A program made the position numbers and the translations under genes. Shown one piece after another: positions 10,054-23,597 of a stretch of DNA of 64,000 bases. This stretch comes from Marchantia polymorpha subsp. ruderalis. Its lineage: Eukaryota; Streptophyta; Marchantiopsida; Marchantiales; Marchantiaceae. Every line of letters starts with the position of its first letter. The first letter of the stretch is position 1. Location of the stretch: contig AP031354.1 of NCBI GenBank assembly GCA_037833965.1, positions 1,900,001 to 1,964,000 on the forward strand, read 5' to 3'. The notes under the pieces are model-generated. The model did no database searches. It had not been told where the DNA came from and saw nothing but the letters and a program-made list of their open reading frames with translations.

Positions 10054-13000
10054 TGAAATAACATGTTGTCATGGAATATACAAAGTAATATCTCACTCAA
10101 AATTTAAATATAAATTCCAAACATGAAATATAGATAAAATGATTTCATTCCTTCTTATATATGTTTTTCCAACTAATACAAGTAGATAAAATCTCACTAT
10201 TATTATACAACTCAATACTATTAGATTCTGTAAACGGCAAATAATTCTAACAAAGAAAAATCTAACAATCATAGTAGTACTCACATGTTATTGTCAACTA
10301 ACACAATTTTTGTTTGATTATTAAAAGCATGAATCTTTGACGTGATAGTATTATAGAAAATTTGATACATATGAACTTTATTTCCATCTTGAAAAACATC
10401 TATTTTGATTACATTCAACATAAAATGATTATAATATCCCTATTGATATTTTTATATCTCAACATATGACTTAATCAAACTGCACATGGTCAATTCATTT
10501 GATTTAAAGTTTACGATAATCAAATGAATAAAAAACCTTGCTCCCTAGTTAGTTATATATATATAACACAGCCTAGAAGTAAAACATGTTGTTCATATTG
10601 CATCTTTATGTGTGAATGCATAGATTGATTATTATAAAAATTAAAATAAATTTCAGAGAATATAATGTGATATGCAATAATGTTACAATCAATACACAAT
10701 AATCAATCAACTTCTTAATTAGAATTTGTCGTGTCAGAATTGATGGCATTTTGGTTAAAAAAATTGGATGTTGTGTCATTAAAGTAAAAAACCATGAATT
10801 GATAGTCTGAAATAAATTATTATTTTTCTATTATCTTTTTTTTATAAGAAATATTTTTTATGATAATAAATTTTTTTTTCTATTTTGTTTTGAAATTTAA
10901 AGTTTAAGCCTAAACATAATGTAGACTTTGGGGTAAGATATTTTTATATCAAACAACAAAACTTAGTTGAATGGCAGGAAACAAAAACTCATGTAAGAAA
11001 TGATCGTTCAGAAAATCTAGTACAAGAGTAAGCAAAAAGTGAAAGTAAAAGTTCTTGAAAATGCTTCTAAAATTCTTATGATGCAAGATGTCAACATTTG
11101 TTGTTTAAAACTTTAGAAATCAAATTCAATAATCAAGGTAATATTTTAGTGTAAATTCATTGAACCATCAAGTGCATCTGTATTTATATCATTTTTGAAT
11201 TACATGAGCTAGCACCAATATATGTTTTGGGATGAAAATTATGGCAAAATATTCTTTAAAATGTTTTTTTGGATCATGCAAAACATGTTTCAACAACAAA
11301 TCAATCAATTTAAAAAAATTATTTTGATCAATTTGATGCCTAAATATCAACAAAAAATAGTGAAGACTTGGTACAATACAATAAACTCTTAAGAAGTTGA
11401 AGGTAAAACTATAAGAATTCAGACCACGAAAGATTCAATTATTTGAAAAATAATTGTGAAAAAAATTCATTTGTATAAATAATTTGCGATTTTTCAAAAA
11501 CCTACTAATGTAACAAAAATTGAACAGCCATAATATTTGATGATAATTTTAAAAAGCTGTTAAAATTATAATATTGTAGAATTGAGGAAACAAATCAAAG
11601 CTATTGATCATAAGTCAAGATTTGAAAAAAATCTTTCAACTACATTAAAGAATCAATATATTGATGTGTAAAGAGGTTATAATATTGTAACACATTTACT
11701 AACTAAAACTATTAAATAAATGAAATATGTATGTATCAAAGTGTGTGATTGCTATTGATAAAAATAAGCTAAAAGCGAGAAGATTATATTGCTACAAAGA
11801 TGCTCAAATTGATGATAATTTACTACTAAGAAAATGCATAAATTAGTAAAAATAAATTTATGAAAAAATCTTTAGCCTAGAAAAAATTAATTGCAAAAAA
11901 AATGTTGCTACAAAGAGTTTATGCCTATAGCTTCATCTTTATGTGTATTTTGGTTGAAAGTCCATGAGTTACATGTAACTTTTTAGCTTTACTTGAGACT
12001 TAAAACTTAAATCAAGTGCTTCCACAATATAAATGTCACAACTTTAATCAAATGATCTAGTTTACAAGCAATAAAAAATTCTCTTCATTCTAGTGAGCTA
12101 ACTACAAAGTATATTTGAATGTTTTTTATATTTTATTGAATAAAATTCATGAAATATTGGGACAGTAGTTACTTGAATAGGAGTTTGGAGTTAAAATATG
12201 TCTTTTGAAAGTAAGATAAATCATCAAGGAGTCATTTGAATTAAATCTTAGTGTAAAATACATAGATTTTACGTATAATGATACAATTTTATTGCAAATA
12301 TTTATAGCGTAGAAGGGAAGTTGTTAAAAACTATTGATGCGATTTGCATCAATGGATTTTTACAACTCTTGATGCAATTTGCATCATCCTCAATTGCACT
12401 TGAATGCTTGTGAATTTTACATGAAGAATTTTGCAAACATTGAATGTTAATTTTGGTGATCACAAGAATTTTGAAATACAAATTGCTTCTTTCGGCATGC
12501 AAAATTGATGTATCATTCAATTAGGTAAATTTTTAACAAATATCTTGAAATATATTGTTTATTTTTGTTGTTTGAACGTGTTCATCTAGTTACCAAAATG
12601 TACCGCTACTACAAGCAACAATCATAATCATAACACACATTTTTTTAATAGAATAACAAATCATTGAAAGAAAATAGAATAGATTCAAATTTTCACAAAT
12701 TTATAAGTTATAAAAAACACCTACATAATAGAATCAAAAATTTAAATACATGCTTCATTTTAAAAAATGTCCGATTAAATATAATGGAGCATGGAAATGA
12801 ATCAAAGAAAATAATAGAAAATGAAAAAATAAAATATTTCAAAATATTAAATTTTGTGTCACGTAGATCTACAAATGACTATTTTGTAATGTAATAAGTT
12901 ATTAGAAAAATTAACCATAATTAAACTAAAAATAATGAAAAAAGTTTGAATTATATCTTAAAACTAATCTATATCATCTCTTTAATAAATTAGTTACGTT

Positions 13001-14709
13001 TTCATAATGAATTTATTTTAAAAAGATAACATGCATTGACAATAAATAAGTAAGAAAGTAACTAATAAATAATATTATTATTTAAAATTTATATGAAGAT
13101 TAATATGAAATTTAAAATAATCACAACAAATATAATAAAACTTTGTTTTGAATTAGAATCATAATTTTTGTAACTTGATTTGCTGATTATTTTGATTATG
13201 TACATTGAATGTATATTCTTTCCTCATTTGAACTTAAGTTTGAATATCTTATTATTAAAAAATCAAATTTGAACATGGTTTTTTTTTCAAAGTTGTAACT
13301 TGAATTTTTATATAAAAATCTTGAATGATAATTTTACATTCCATATGCATTCTATATGCATCAAAAATTTGTATTTCTTTATTTTTGTAGATTCATTATA
13401 TTTTTGATAAATTCAAGTAAATTATGAAATGAAATAAGATATATAGCATTTTGCATAGATTATATCTAAAATTGGATTATATAGATTTTTATAAACAAAT
13501 AACGTTCTAAATTATAATTCAGTGAAATATTATTAAATAAATTGTAATGCTATATTTTCAATCACAATGAAGCAAATTTTTTTATCTTAAGATATAATGA
13601 AAAAATATCAATATTTATCGAAAGAAAATGTTTAATTAAAAAAAATGAGATATACATGTATAAGACAATATTATGAATTTGTTAAACTACAAATGTCTAT
13701 CTATGTAAATTTTATGAATCTAAATTATGAATTATACATAAGATTTGACATACAACACATAGTAAAAAATTGCTAAATTCTTAATTATGTAGTGTAAATT
13801 ATGAGTTCACTAAAGTTTACTTCAATAGTTACATAAATAACTGTCTCATTTTTCAAATGATATTATTCAGATGAAAATTACATAAACTATAATTCCAAAT
13901 TATTCTGGAATCACTATTTTAAAAAGAAATTATTTAGTAGGCATAGATATATTTTATTCATTTTCTATCATCTAGTACTTAATAGTTGTTTATTGGAGAT
14001 TCATTAATCTTACTCTGATGATTATATCAGGGTTAAAAAATATATTGAAATTTGTTTGCATATGAACCATAAGTAGGACTTCATATTGTTACTAAATGTA
14101 TCATCTAATGATTGAATTTGTGTTAATTTTCGATTTCTACTTTTCAATTAAAATTTTAATAATTGTTTATCGAAGCAATGTTATAAGGTTATTCATAAGC
14201 ATAGAAGAGTAAGGATTTGATTATCGATATATATGAGTTTTGAAATCTTAATATATGATGAAATTCGTGTCTTTCCTATTTGAACTTCATGCGAAATTAA
14301 CTCAGTGCCATTGTGATTGTCAAATTTTAAAGAGTTTAGCAAGAAGTTGGAATCAGTTTCCGCTTGCTTTCCGCGAAGCAAGAGCCGGTTACCGTGGCGA
14401 ACTGGGCCGAGAATTATTTCCAAGAATGAGAAGGCTACGGCAGAAGGTCTGGAGGACTTACAGATGAGCCACAAAACCCCGAGACCTAAACAGGTAGCGC
14501 TGCGAAGGGTTTAGGTTTAGTGTGTCGACAGTAGCACCTTCGAGACGAGAAGTTCTGGCCATCTGCGAGGCGAGATTGTACCGTCCGAAGCCAGGGTTTC
14601 TGTGACAGGAAAGTAGGAAGGGTTCGTGTGGATCAATCTCGCTTTCAAGAGTCGTGTGCACGCGTTCCTCTGGTTGTCGCAGACATCTGCCGGATTCGAA
14701 TTTGGAACG

Positions 14710-17288
14710 ATGTTGCGCATTGTGAAACCGAAGACGAAGAGAGCGAAGCGCATGCTCGAGAAGCGTGCGCCGAAAGTGGTGAGTTGTAGATATGGCTTAA
14801 TTCGAAATTATATTGATTGATCCTTCGTGACTCGGGATGATTTTGCTCTGTATTGTCCAGCGGGTATTGGTTCCTCTGCCTGAGATCATCACTTTTCCTG
14901 TTATTGATCGCCTCCTTCCAGTCAGAGGGTCCTCAGTCATTCCCCCTCTTCTTCCTGTTTGAGCGTGCACTGATTTGTAATGATGTTTGTTCTTGGAGCA
15001 TGATGCTAACTTCGCTGAGGGGCCCTGTTATTGTTGTGTAGGACGAGAATGTCAAAAGGTTAATGCTTCTCCAAGGTACCAAATCGAGCAGCTTGATAAA
15101 AAATGTCATTTCCGACCTGTATCATCTGAAGAAGGCTGGAGGCGCTGCCGTCAAGTTTTCGAGGAAGAATGACAATGTCCGACCTTTTGAAGGTGGTGGT
15201 GAGACCTCACTAGAGTTTCTCTCAGCAAAGACGGACTGCAGTCTTTTTGCGGTAAATTCCTGAAACCAGTTTCGCAGAGCACGACGTTTAGTTTTCGCCA
15301 GGTCCAAAAATCCTAATTTCACAAACAAGTCGCAAGTGAAGATGTATGCAAACTGTATGGGCAGATCAATATGTACAATACCCCTTCCTCATGTCTCTTG
15401 TCAAAGGATGACCATCGAAGTGGAATTGCTTCACATTTCAACTAGTTGAAGGATAGCGCCGGTGAACGGGATAACAGCTGTTCTCTAATTAGTACTGGTT
15501 TTCAATTTTGGTTCCATCTGATTGCCTTCCTCCTGCTGGTCCATCGCCGTCTTGCTCAGGTCTCTAGTGTGAGTATCCTTTCAATTATGAGTTAGCGATG
15601 TGTGCTGCGAGAAAGAGGTAACTAGTCTTAGTCATGGAGACTAACATGAGAGTCGCATGATTTGCGACTCTCATGTCACCGTTAGAGGTAGTATTCACTA
15701 TTTCCTCTCTGGTTATTGTAAGTTCATGTGTGGCAGCAGGAGGTGTTACATGTCTCCAACCGAAAGCAAGAGGATTTAATTTTCCAGCATTCTGCTTCAA
15801 TTTCCATGTTTACTCGGGCAATTTTTGGTATAACGTAGCTCTACTCTAAGGGATGTTAGATTCTGTCTCTTGCAGTTTGGAACGCATTCTAAAAAACGAC
15901 CGAACAACTTGGTGATTGGAAGAATGTACGACCATCACGTGCTAGACATGATTGAGCTTGGAGTTGACAAGTACCAATCTATTGCGCAATTGGGCGGCGG
16001 TAGGAAAGCTGCGCCTCAGGAAGGTTCGAAGCCTTGTTTTGCATTTCTTGGGGACGCATTTGAGAGCAAACCGGAGTTGGCGCATTTGAAGGAAATGCTT
16101 CTGGATTTCTTCCGTGGCGAGGAAGTAGAAACCATAAACGTGGGAGGATTGGATAGAGTTTTTGTTTGTGCCGCGGCTGGTGATAAGGTATGTGCCCAAG
16201 TGTGAAGTTGTTAAATTTTTGAATATGTCTCTTTCAGCAGGATAAACTTGGGATGTTGAGGAATGTGCGCTCAGTCCGTAGATGAGTTTTTGTTTTCAGT
16301 ACTTCTCCTGTGGTCAATAATTTGGAGAAATAATTCTGATACTTACGCAGGTTTACCTAAGGCACTGTGGCATCGAGTTGAAGAAGAGTGACGAAAGTAA
16401 ATTTCCACGCGTAGAGCTGGTGGAGGTTGGGCCTTGCTTCGACATTAGCATAAGAAGAAGTAGAAAACCTAGTGAAGATCTTCGTAGAGAAGCTATGAAG
16501 ATGCCATTGAAGACCGCGAAGAAGAAGGTACCATATCTGGACATCGTAACTCCGCCCCTCGTCTCCACATTTACATGAGTTGCAAGGACATTGGGTGTTG
16601 CTTGTAAATCTTGTTCGTGTTCTGCCTGTAGGCGTGGAAGAGAAGTCTGGTTTATGGCTGGTTGTCTTCACAGGATACTTCCTAGGGCGAATCCGCACCT
16701 TTATAGGAAATGTCTCTTAATTGGTGTTTTTTTCTGTGTGATTGTTAAGCTCGCATATTCTCTTCCGTCACTTATCCTTAGCCCTTTGCATAAGATGTTT
16801 CTTGCTGTGGGAGGGTCTACTCGGATGAGATCAAGTAGTTAGTGTAAGGAGAATCAGACGTGCTTCGTAAGTTTCTGCTATCATTGGAGGTAAAGGTTGT
16901 CTCATGTTCCAAACGTGCTGCTGTTTCAGGTGAAGAATGTCAAGGGAGACTCTCTTCAAGGGAAGATTGGAAAGATCTACATGCCCAAGCAAGAGGTGCG
17001 TTTTACAATTCGAGCTCTTTACTATATGATTCGTGGACTACGTATGGCATGTTTGCAGAGAACCGCTATATTACTGAATGTGCGTTGTGGGAAACATGGC
17101 TAATATGAGGGTTTGCAATACTTATGTAGGTGGAAGGCATGGCTCTAGCGAAGATGAAGGGATTGAAGAGGGAACGAAGGCAGGCAGCCGCAGCTAAAGC
17201 AGCGGCAGCTGCTGACACACCCGCCAAAGAAGGAGATGGATCTGTAGTAGCAGAAGAGACCCCAACGCAAAAGAAAGCACGTCTGTAA
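14710..17288 (+). CDS. RPF2: Ribosome biogenesis factor RPF2 (Brix domain), six exons
   Basis: Encodes a 330-residue nucleolar protein which, with RRS1, brings the 5S RNP (5S rRNA, uL18, uL5) into pre-60S particles and is needed for 27S pre-rRNA processing. Exons: 14710-14778, 15042-15251, 15876-16187, 16351-16527, 16930-16995, 17130-17288. All introns are GT-AG and phase 0, and lengths are multiples of three. The N-terminus MLRIVKPKTKRAKRMLEKRAPK is the family hallmark. The Brix core follows: VKFSRKNDNVRPFEGG, SLEFLSAKTDCSLFA, GTHSKKRPNNLVIGRMYDHH, LDMIELGV, LLDFFRGEEVE, then RVELVEVGPCFDISIRR. The C-terminus (KMKGLKRERRQ, then Ala-rich, Lys/Arg end) fits the basic tail. Length is close to the usual 305-330. 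The start is the first ATG giving the conserved N-terminus. No disruption seen; likely a constitutively expressed single gene. Confidence 0.95.
15644..15676. repeat. 14-bp perfect inverted repeat in RPF2 intron 2
   Basis: Arms 15644-15657 and 15663-15676 (ACATGAGAGTCGCA and its complement) with a 5-base loop, inside the 624-base intron between exons 2 and 3. Function unknown. Confidence 0.85.
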
Positions 17289-20200
17289 ATCAGGAAAATG
17301 ATAGTTAGTTTGTAGTTAGAGAAATTCAAATTCTGTGGTTTCCCTCCGGCTGTTCGAATCATTGTATATTAATGAGAGATGTTCACAATCGTCTGTTCAT
17401 GCGTCGCCCTTTGAGGGGTGGAGCTGTCTGCTCTGCGTTCCCGGTTCAGCATTTCACCGCGGTGTGGTGGCCCGTCTTTACACTAAATGGGAGTGTTCGC
17501 GCTCGATAAGTTGGATCTACCGAATGAAGCTATGCAGACAATAGTTTTTGAGAACCGAGATTACTTAGATAACCATGCATGTGTACAATGAGTAAAAACT
17601 CCTCACTGAGGATCCCCTCCGCGAGCATGCAACCTATTAAATCTCCTACGGAAGATACTGGCTTCGTAGTTCTATGTTGTTACATTGTGTACCCCTCAAC
17701 GATGAATGATCAGTACTTACACAGAGGTACAACCTGTGTTCACGAGGTCGGCGATTTCTAGTATTTTAACGACCTGCCCGTTAATATTTGTTTGTCAGTT
17801 ATGCGTCAATATGCTAACCACTCCGAGGTTTTTTCCTTTCGATGGAGTCGTTATGATATAGGCGATAAACTTCAATCAAAACTTTTGCAGATTGGGTCAG
17901 ACGCACACCTCTTCTCATAGTAATTCACAGTTCCACGGACGCTATCAACTGACTACTTTTTGGCCCATCTGAATCTCAAGCATCCCTGCCAGCAATTCAC
18001 TAGAGTATGACTTATGTATGACTTATTTATAAACTAACTTGCAGTACTATGTTTGTTACGTCTTTCGATGAATCGTTACTGCCTATGTACACGAATATAC
18101 CTTTTAGCTCAAGTACTGAAAACGGTTGTCAGCGAGGAGACTGAATGATATCTGTGATACCCTGTGAGACTCACGAAGTGCATCTGCTACCGAGTAGTCG
18201 TTAATGTCGATACTAACTGGTACGAACCATTCATCTTGGTCATTGCAGAGCACCATTAACACACATTTGGACGTTTCAGCAACGTAAACATTGGTTTGAA
18301 GTGTATGAATGTAGGAACGATGGAAGCAAACCATAAAATAACTACTAAACCATAAACTATAATCCATACATCACCAACCTTGTTTGGTAATTTGCATATG
18401 GCATAATTTTGACATCAAAGATTTTGTTGAGCAAATAATACTCCTCGACATTGAACTCTTGAATCGCATTGACTTAAGAAAGCTTATCACCTATGATCTT
18501 CAGGTGACATTACTTCTTGATGTGAACACTCTTGCTACATTTTTATCATATCACCGTTCTTCTCTCTAGAGATTTATTTCTAGACTTGGATGAACTCTTA
18601 GATCCGTCGCATTTGCTATACTTGTTCATACTTTAATATGATCAATCTCAAATCACATTTAGTGAATATTATGAGAAATATGTCAACATCAACTTCTACT
18701 GCAAATCATTAGTCAATATATGCATTTACAAGTTTGTTGTAAGCAATTTTTTGGCCGTCACAATGAAACAAGATCCATGAAAAAATTTGAAATGAAGTTG
18801 GTAGCAAACTCAACACATGAAACACTTTCCGTTCATCGCTTATCTCCTCATTCAGATTTAAAGACTAGTTACTAGCATACATTTCCATCAAGATTCTAAA
18901 GATTCATTACATGATCATCAAATGCGTCAATATGATATTCCTTTTTATGCCAAAAAGTTTCATTGTGAAGCTCAATAACCTAAAGTATGCATACAACATG
19001 TTTGATAGCTCTTTATGATGAAAAAGTGATTGAAAATATCAAAAAAACAAAATGCAATTGTCATAATCTTCTATTTGTTTCAAAAGCAAAGGTTGTAGAT
19101 ATGATTTGATTATTCTGATAGACTAATTTCAAAAATATTTTAACTCATCATTGTTGCCAATGGAAGGTTTGGACCTTAATTTTTTTCTCAAACCCATAGT
19201 GCATCAAATCTGACTATGTCATATATTGCTCTATCAAACTTAGTGATCATCATCTTATCTTATTCATCCATTGAATTTTTAACTCACAACAATGCAAATG
19301 TGTTTTTTTTTCATTCATATGTCACTTTCAAGATTTTGAAGTTCATTCCTAAGTTGGTAATTCCAAATTGTAGATGAAAATTTTGTCCATTTTTTTTCTA
19401 GCTATGTATCTTGATGATTAGAGAGATTATAAGATCTTGTCGCCAATAATCATAATATTGTGAATATTATAGTTCAAAAAACACATATAAATTTTGAACA
19501 AATATATATTGAATCATTTACAAAAATCTTGAACTTCATATTGCATCTGTTGATCGAAGATGTTGATGGAAAAATCAATTGTACTTCTTGCAACCCAAAA
19601 AGTATATCTATGATGAGAAAGTAGATGAAACGTAGAAAATATGAAGGCTATTTGGCTGAAAGTTTTGTCAACAAAATCTGTGTTCAATCAAGAAAAACAA
19701 CTGAAGATGGAAATAAATCAAATCTTGTATATTGTTAATATGGACTCAAGTCACGGATTAAACTCTATTAAACGTAACTTGAATTGGAGCTAAGATTAAA
19801 CTTAAAATAATTAGGCTTAAACCTAAGGTTTTCTACTACTATGTTTATATATTAGGGCGAGACACAACTTGCTTTGAACAATTTGAAAGTTTTCAGGTAA
19901 AAAATTTCATTGTTCTTGTGTACTAATCAGTGTGAAGTCAAAAATCTAGAATTACACGAACACAAAAATAATGTTGTTCACCCTCAGCCGGAGGGCTACG
20001 TCCATCCAGAACTCTCAGCACTTTACTCTAGGTCTAATGAGATTAACACCGTGTACAAGGTGAAACCCGAGGTATTTATCCCCAGTCCAGACGACCTTCC
20101 TAGCTATAAATAGCTAGGTTAATTCTTAACTAGAGTTAACTTCAAAAATCAGAGAATAACAACACACTTAATTGTATTGTGTATGCATGTTTTCTTGACA

Positions 20201-22158
20201 TTTTCAAATCGTATTTTTTATCATATATAATATTATAATTTTAAATATATATAAATTTTCATATATATTTATAATTATTTCATCTAGATTAATATTAAAA
20301 ATTTGCAATAAAATTCATTTTATTTAAATAAGTATAATTAAGGTACAAACACATTCAATAAGCAAATAGTAATATTTCTAAGTATAGAAACACAAAGATA
20401 TTTTTTTAATAAAAATATTGAAAAGTATAAAAAAATTTAAAAAAAATTTAAAAATATCTTTTGAACTAAATTTACTCATGTGAAGATTTTCTAACAAGTG
20501 AATTCAACTTCAATTTGTGTAATAATTATGTACATCACTTGTTGTTATTTTTAATTATCACCAACTATTTATGAATCAATGATTGTATTATTTTTAAAAT
20601 TTTGCATTTTATTTAGTCATCCCAAAAAAATATCTTTGTGATTTGTTGTTTTGTACTTTTGATTTTTCTTAAAAATCAAAATCATACTATCATTCTACAA
20701 TGATTTCATCATCTCTTAATTGAATTGAATTGAATTGAATCAATCCATTTTTAAATCATTTAAATCGTAAATGATATATTCATATGTATTCATTGTTGTT
20801 CGAATTTTATATGTTGAGAAGTATTGACGTTTTTCCATCTTCTTGTGTTCTTTGTATTTGAGAAATTTGACAATTGTAAGAAGTAAAAATTTCCATTTGG
20901 AATTCGGATAAGCAAATAATGGAGAACTGTAAACCTAGATAAGGTCATAGGTTTCAATTTGGAAGATTAAATTGTATTGTAAATAAGAAATTATTTTTCA
21001 TTGTTTCACTTTATCATATAATCCATAACAGATTGCTATTACCAAACAATATTTGATCTTACCATGTGTACGTTGAATCAATCAAGTTTGTTACACAAGT
21101 TTTGGCTTTAACTTGATATTTTTACTTTTTTCTAATGATATTAATTACATGTCATTGTTAGATTGGAAGATTAAAATAATCAACAAATAGTAATTTTTAA
21201 AAAATATTGTTGATAATATGTATATTAACTTATGATTAAAAAAATTTATATATATTTTAGATCTATCCTTACAAAAATGTGTTATTTTTGAAATTAAAAA
21301 TGGTGTAAAACGTTGGGGATTGATGTATTCACTTACTTGTAAGTTTATTGACAATGAATGTGTTATGCATTTGAATCAAGATCATTGAACTAGAAAAAAA
21401 ACTCATGTTTTTTGTGCTCAAACAAAATGACACATCAAATATTGTTAGTTGAGAGAATAAGTTGATGATCACATGATAAGTTGTAAGAAGATACTAACAA
21501 CAAACAAAACATATGTTGATGCAATTATTTCTATTGAAGGTGATAAAATATATTTTTTGAAGTGAAATACTTTGAAAAAAATCTGAATATTATAAATTAA
21601 TTTTTTGGTCAGTTTTTTCCTGTCAGTTTTTTTTCTTTTTTTTTGTCTGACAGCTGGGGTTTTCAGTTTTAAAAAAATTCATTCACTTGTTCACACAAAT
21701 TTTTGTGTTCATTTTATGTCAAAATTACATTACGCCAATCATGATTACACCCATGAAATATTTATCATTTAAACAGTATCATGATTCACCTTGTTGAGCT
21801 ACATCCACAAGAACACAAAATTCTTTTGTGATGAAATTGCTTATTGTTTCATTGAGAGCTACAATAATTTCTCTTCTATAATGATTATCTAGTTAAATTA
21901 ACTCTGGATGATAATGAGGATTAATCCCAATTTTGATCAATTTTGAACAATTAAGTCTAACTAACCAGAATCAAATTAATTATAGTTAACTAATTCTTCA
22001 TTTACAAATATGATTGTCTTATGTGAAAGGCGTGAATATCTGGACAATCTCTCGGAGAGCTTACTCCTTAGTTGGAATTAGTATCGCTTGACTCTGAAGC
22101 ACTAAGCCAAGTCACTGCCGTCCACGAGTATTGGAGTTGAATATACTTGAAAGTCACG
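17289..22158. other. Gene-poor region after RPF2, AT-rich from about 18.4 kb
   Basis: 17.3-18.4 kb has moderate composition and should include the RPF2 3' UTR. A - strand ATG frame at 18104-18367 (87 codons) is not recognised. Beyond 18.4 kb the DNA is AT-rich. Around 19733-20120 the composition rises again with a TATATATT and GGGCGAGA block and a short + strand frame (19910-20113) ending PSPDDLPSYK. This may be a solo LTR or the end of a decayed retroelement, but I cannot define its ends. An (AATTG)n run lies near 20720-20740. Nothing else is supportable. Confidence 0.55.
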
Positions 22159-22327
22159 TTTTTTAGTTTTGAACTAGTGTCTTGGAACCATCTTTTGTTG
22201 TTACCATCTAGAGTTTTGAGATCTAAATTTTAATCTGATATAATGTACATTTAAAATATTTTTATCTTGAAATGTTTTGAAATGTAAAAAAAAATTATTG
22301 ATAAAAAAAATCATTATCTTTGATTGG
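22159..22327. repeat. Left copy of a ~168-bp direct repeat flanking the nested retroelements
   Basis: Begins TTTTTTAGTTTTGAACTAG and ends TCTTTGATTGG. It matches 31189-31356 with only about 6-8 differences and one A-run length change. The first Gypsy-type LTR begins two bases after it (22330). Confidence 0.92.
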
Positions 22328-23110
22328 CTTGTGGGAACCAGCTCCCACATAATCCCGGTTTTGTACCAACAAACCGGACAAAAGTAATAAATAAGTACTA
22401 TGCTAGATAGGTTTATACTAGAATTAAATTTGTGCAATGCAGTTTAGGGGTTAGGTGTCGCACCGAGTTCTTTAAACTCAAAAAGTGGTTAAAGGACAAC
22501 ATACAACCTAGAGAAGGTGATCGAAACTTCGGAGATGGGTACAACCAAAAACCGACTGCTCGGAAGGGAGGAAGAGTCCCAAGAAGCTTCCTCAGTGGAT
22601 GTTTTTGCCCCACCCACCGAAACCAAGATATTCCGCCGGAAGCCAAAAATAGAATTTGAGGCTGGGGGATTAGGATTTGGGGACGCCACGGGTTCAGGTC
22701 CGAGATCTCTGGGATTTTTCAGCGAGGGATAAGATTATGTAGGAGTTAGTACTTAAAGCCAAGACGCTTAGTAGCTTAGTATCTTATTTTCCGTGAGGTT
22801 TGTGTGCTTTCCCATCAGAAAAGAAAATTGTTTCTTTGGTGACTTGATGCAAGGCACGACGAGTCTCGTGGCAAGATCCATTGTGGGTGACTGTTGCATT
22901 TTTTTCTACTTGGTGTATACTCTCGTTGCTCATTTCCGAGAAGAATCTATTGGAACCTATAGTACGAGATCACTTCAGCTGTTGGAGGCGGGTGCAGGCA
23001 GAAGAACCTGAGATTTTTCGTGGCCCAAGTAGCCTGGAGGGGAGGAGACGTGTAACAAGGTGTTCCTTGTGGTCTTTACAGTACGAGTGATCGTTGTCTG
23101 AATTCTGAGC

Positions 23111-23115
23111 TAAGC
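23111..23115. repeat. Target-site duplication of the chromovirus, left (TAAGC)
   Basis: TAAGC before the left LTR pairs with TAAGG at 29199-29203 after the right LTR, four of five bases identical. This marks insertion into the 5' LTR of the other Gypsy element. Confidence 0.6.
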
Positions 23116-23579
23116 TGTAACACTAGGGTTTAGAGAGAAGCTCACTCGAAGATAGAAACGTAAACTCTGAAGATGAGAGATACCGACAATGGTTCTCCTC
23201 TCCATTATATAGCTCTCACCAACAAGTACAGGGTGATAAGATCTAATCTCCACCATCGAGCACACTCCTAGTAAATGGATGACGTGGCAGATAACCCTAA
23301 CAAGCACACGGATCGCTGACGTGGCGCACCCAACTAACACACTCAAACCTTACCTACAAGCACACGGATTGCTGACGTGGCGCACCCAACTAACACACTC
23401 AAACCTTACCTACAAGCACACGGATTGCTGACGTGGCACTGTCAACTAACACATCCACTCTGTACCTACCAAGTGCGCGGATCGCTGACGTGGCAGCTAT
23501 GACTAGTGCACACTAAAGTATCTACATCAATATTTAGAGTAACCTCTACTTTAGTTCTAACTAACTAAAGATAGTTACA
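23116..23579 (-). repeat. 3' LTR of the chromovirus (464 bp)
   Basis: TGTAACACTAGGG at one end and GATAGTTACA at the other. It is 56 bases longer than the partner LTR because it has one more tandem unit. A TATA-like ATTATATAGC is near 23213. Confidence 0.92.
23279..23494. repeat. 56-bp tandem array in the LTR, each unit with a TGACGTGGC site
   Basis: GCTGACGTGGC occurs at 23315, 23371, 23427 and 23484 (spacing 56, 56, 57), with a related ATGACGTGGC at 23280. The repeated unit includes AAGCACACGGAT before it and CCCAACTAACACACTC after it. TGACGTGGC is an ACGT-core element of the kind bound by plant bZIP factors (TGA/ABF classes), so the array may be an LTR enhancer. Confidence 0.88.
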
Positions 23580-23597
23580 AACCTCCCTCATTTTAAG
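23580..23597 (-). promoter_or_regulatory. Polypurine tract of the chromovirus
   Basis: On the - strand TAAAATGAGGGAGGTT lies directly before the 3' LTR start TGTAAC, as expected for plus-strand priming. Confidence 0.75.

Larger units (their letters stand above)
7834..14709. other. Gene-free stretch, AT-rich from about 8.9 to 14.3 kb
   Basis: The first kilobase is of moderate composition with short unrecognised frames. From about 9.0 to 14.3 kb the sequence is very AT-rich, with runs of A/T and short frames only, and no protein motif, RNA gene or complete transposon that I can support. Two strong hairpins (9023-9065 and 9986-10053) and a weaker pair near 12333-12388 (TTGATGC..GCATCAA arms, repeated once) are the only structured items. 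The composition turns sharply to gene-like at about 14.33 kb, some 380 bases before the RPF2 start codon. Confidence 0.7.

Noticed and set aside
18104..18367. 87-codon - strand ATG frame as a gene
   Set aside because: Has a true ATG but no recognised domain, splice context or neighbouring coding signal. Kept only as a remark in the intergenic entry.
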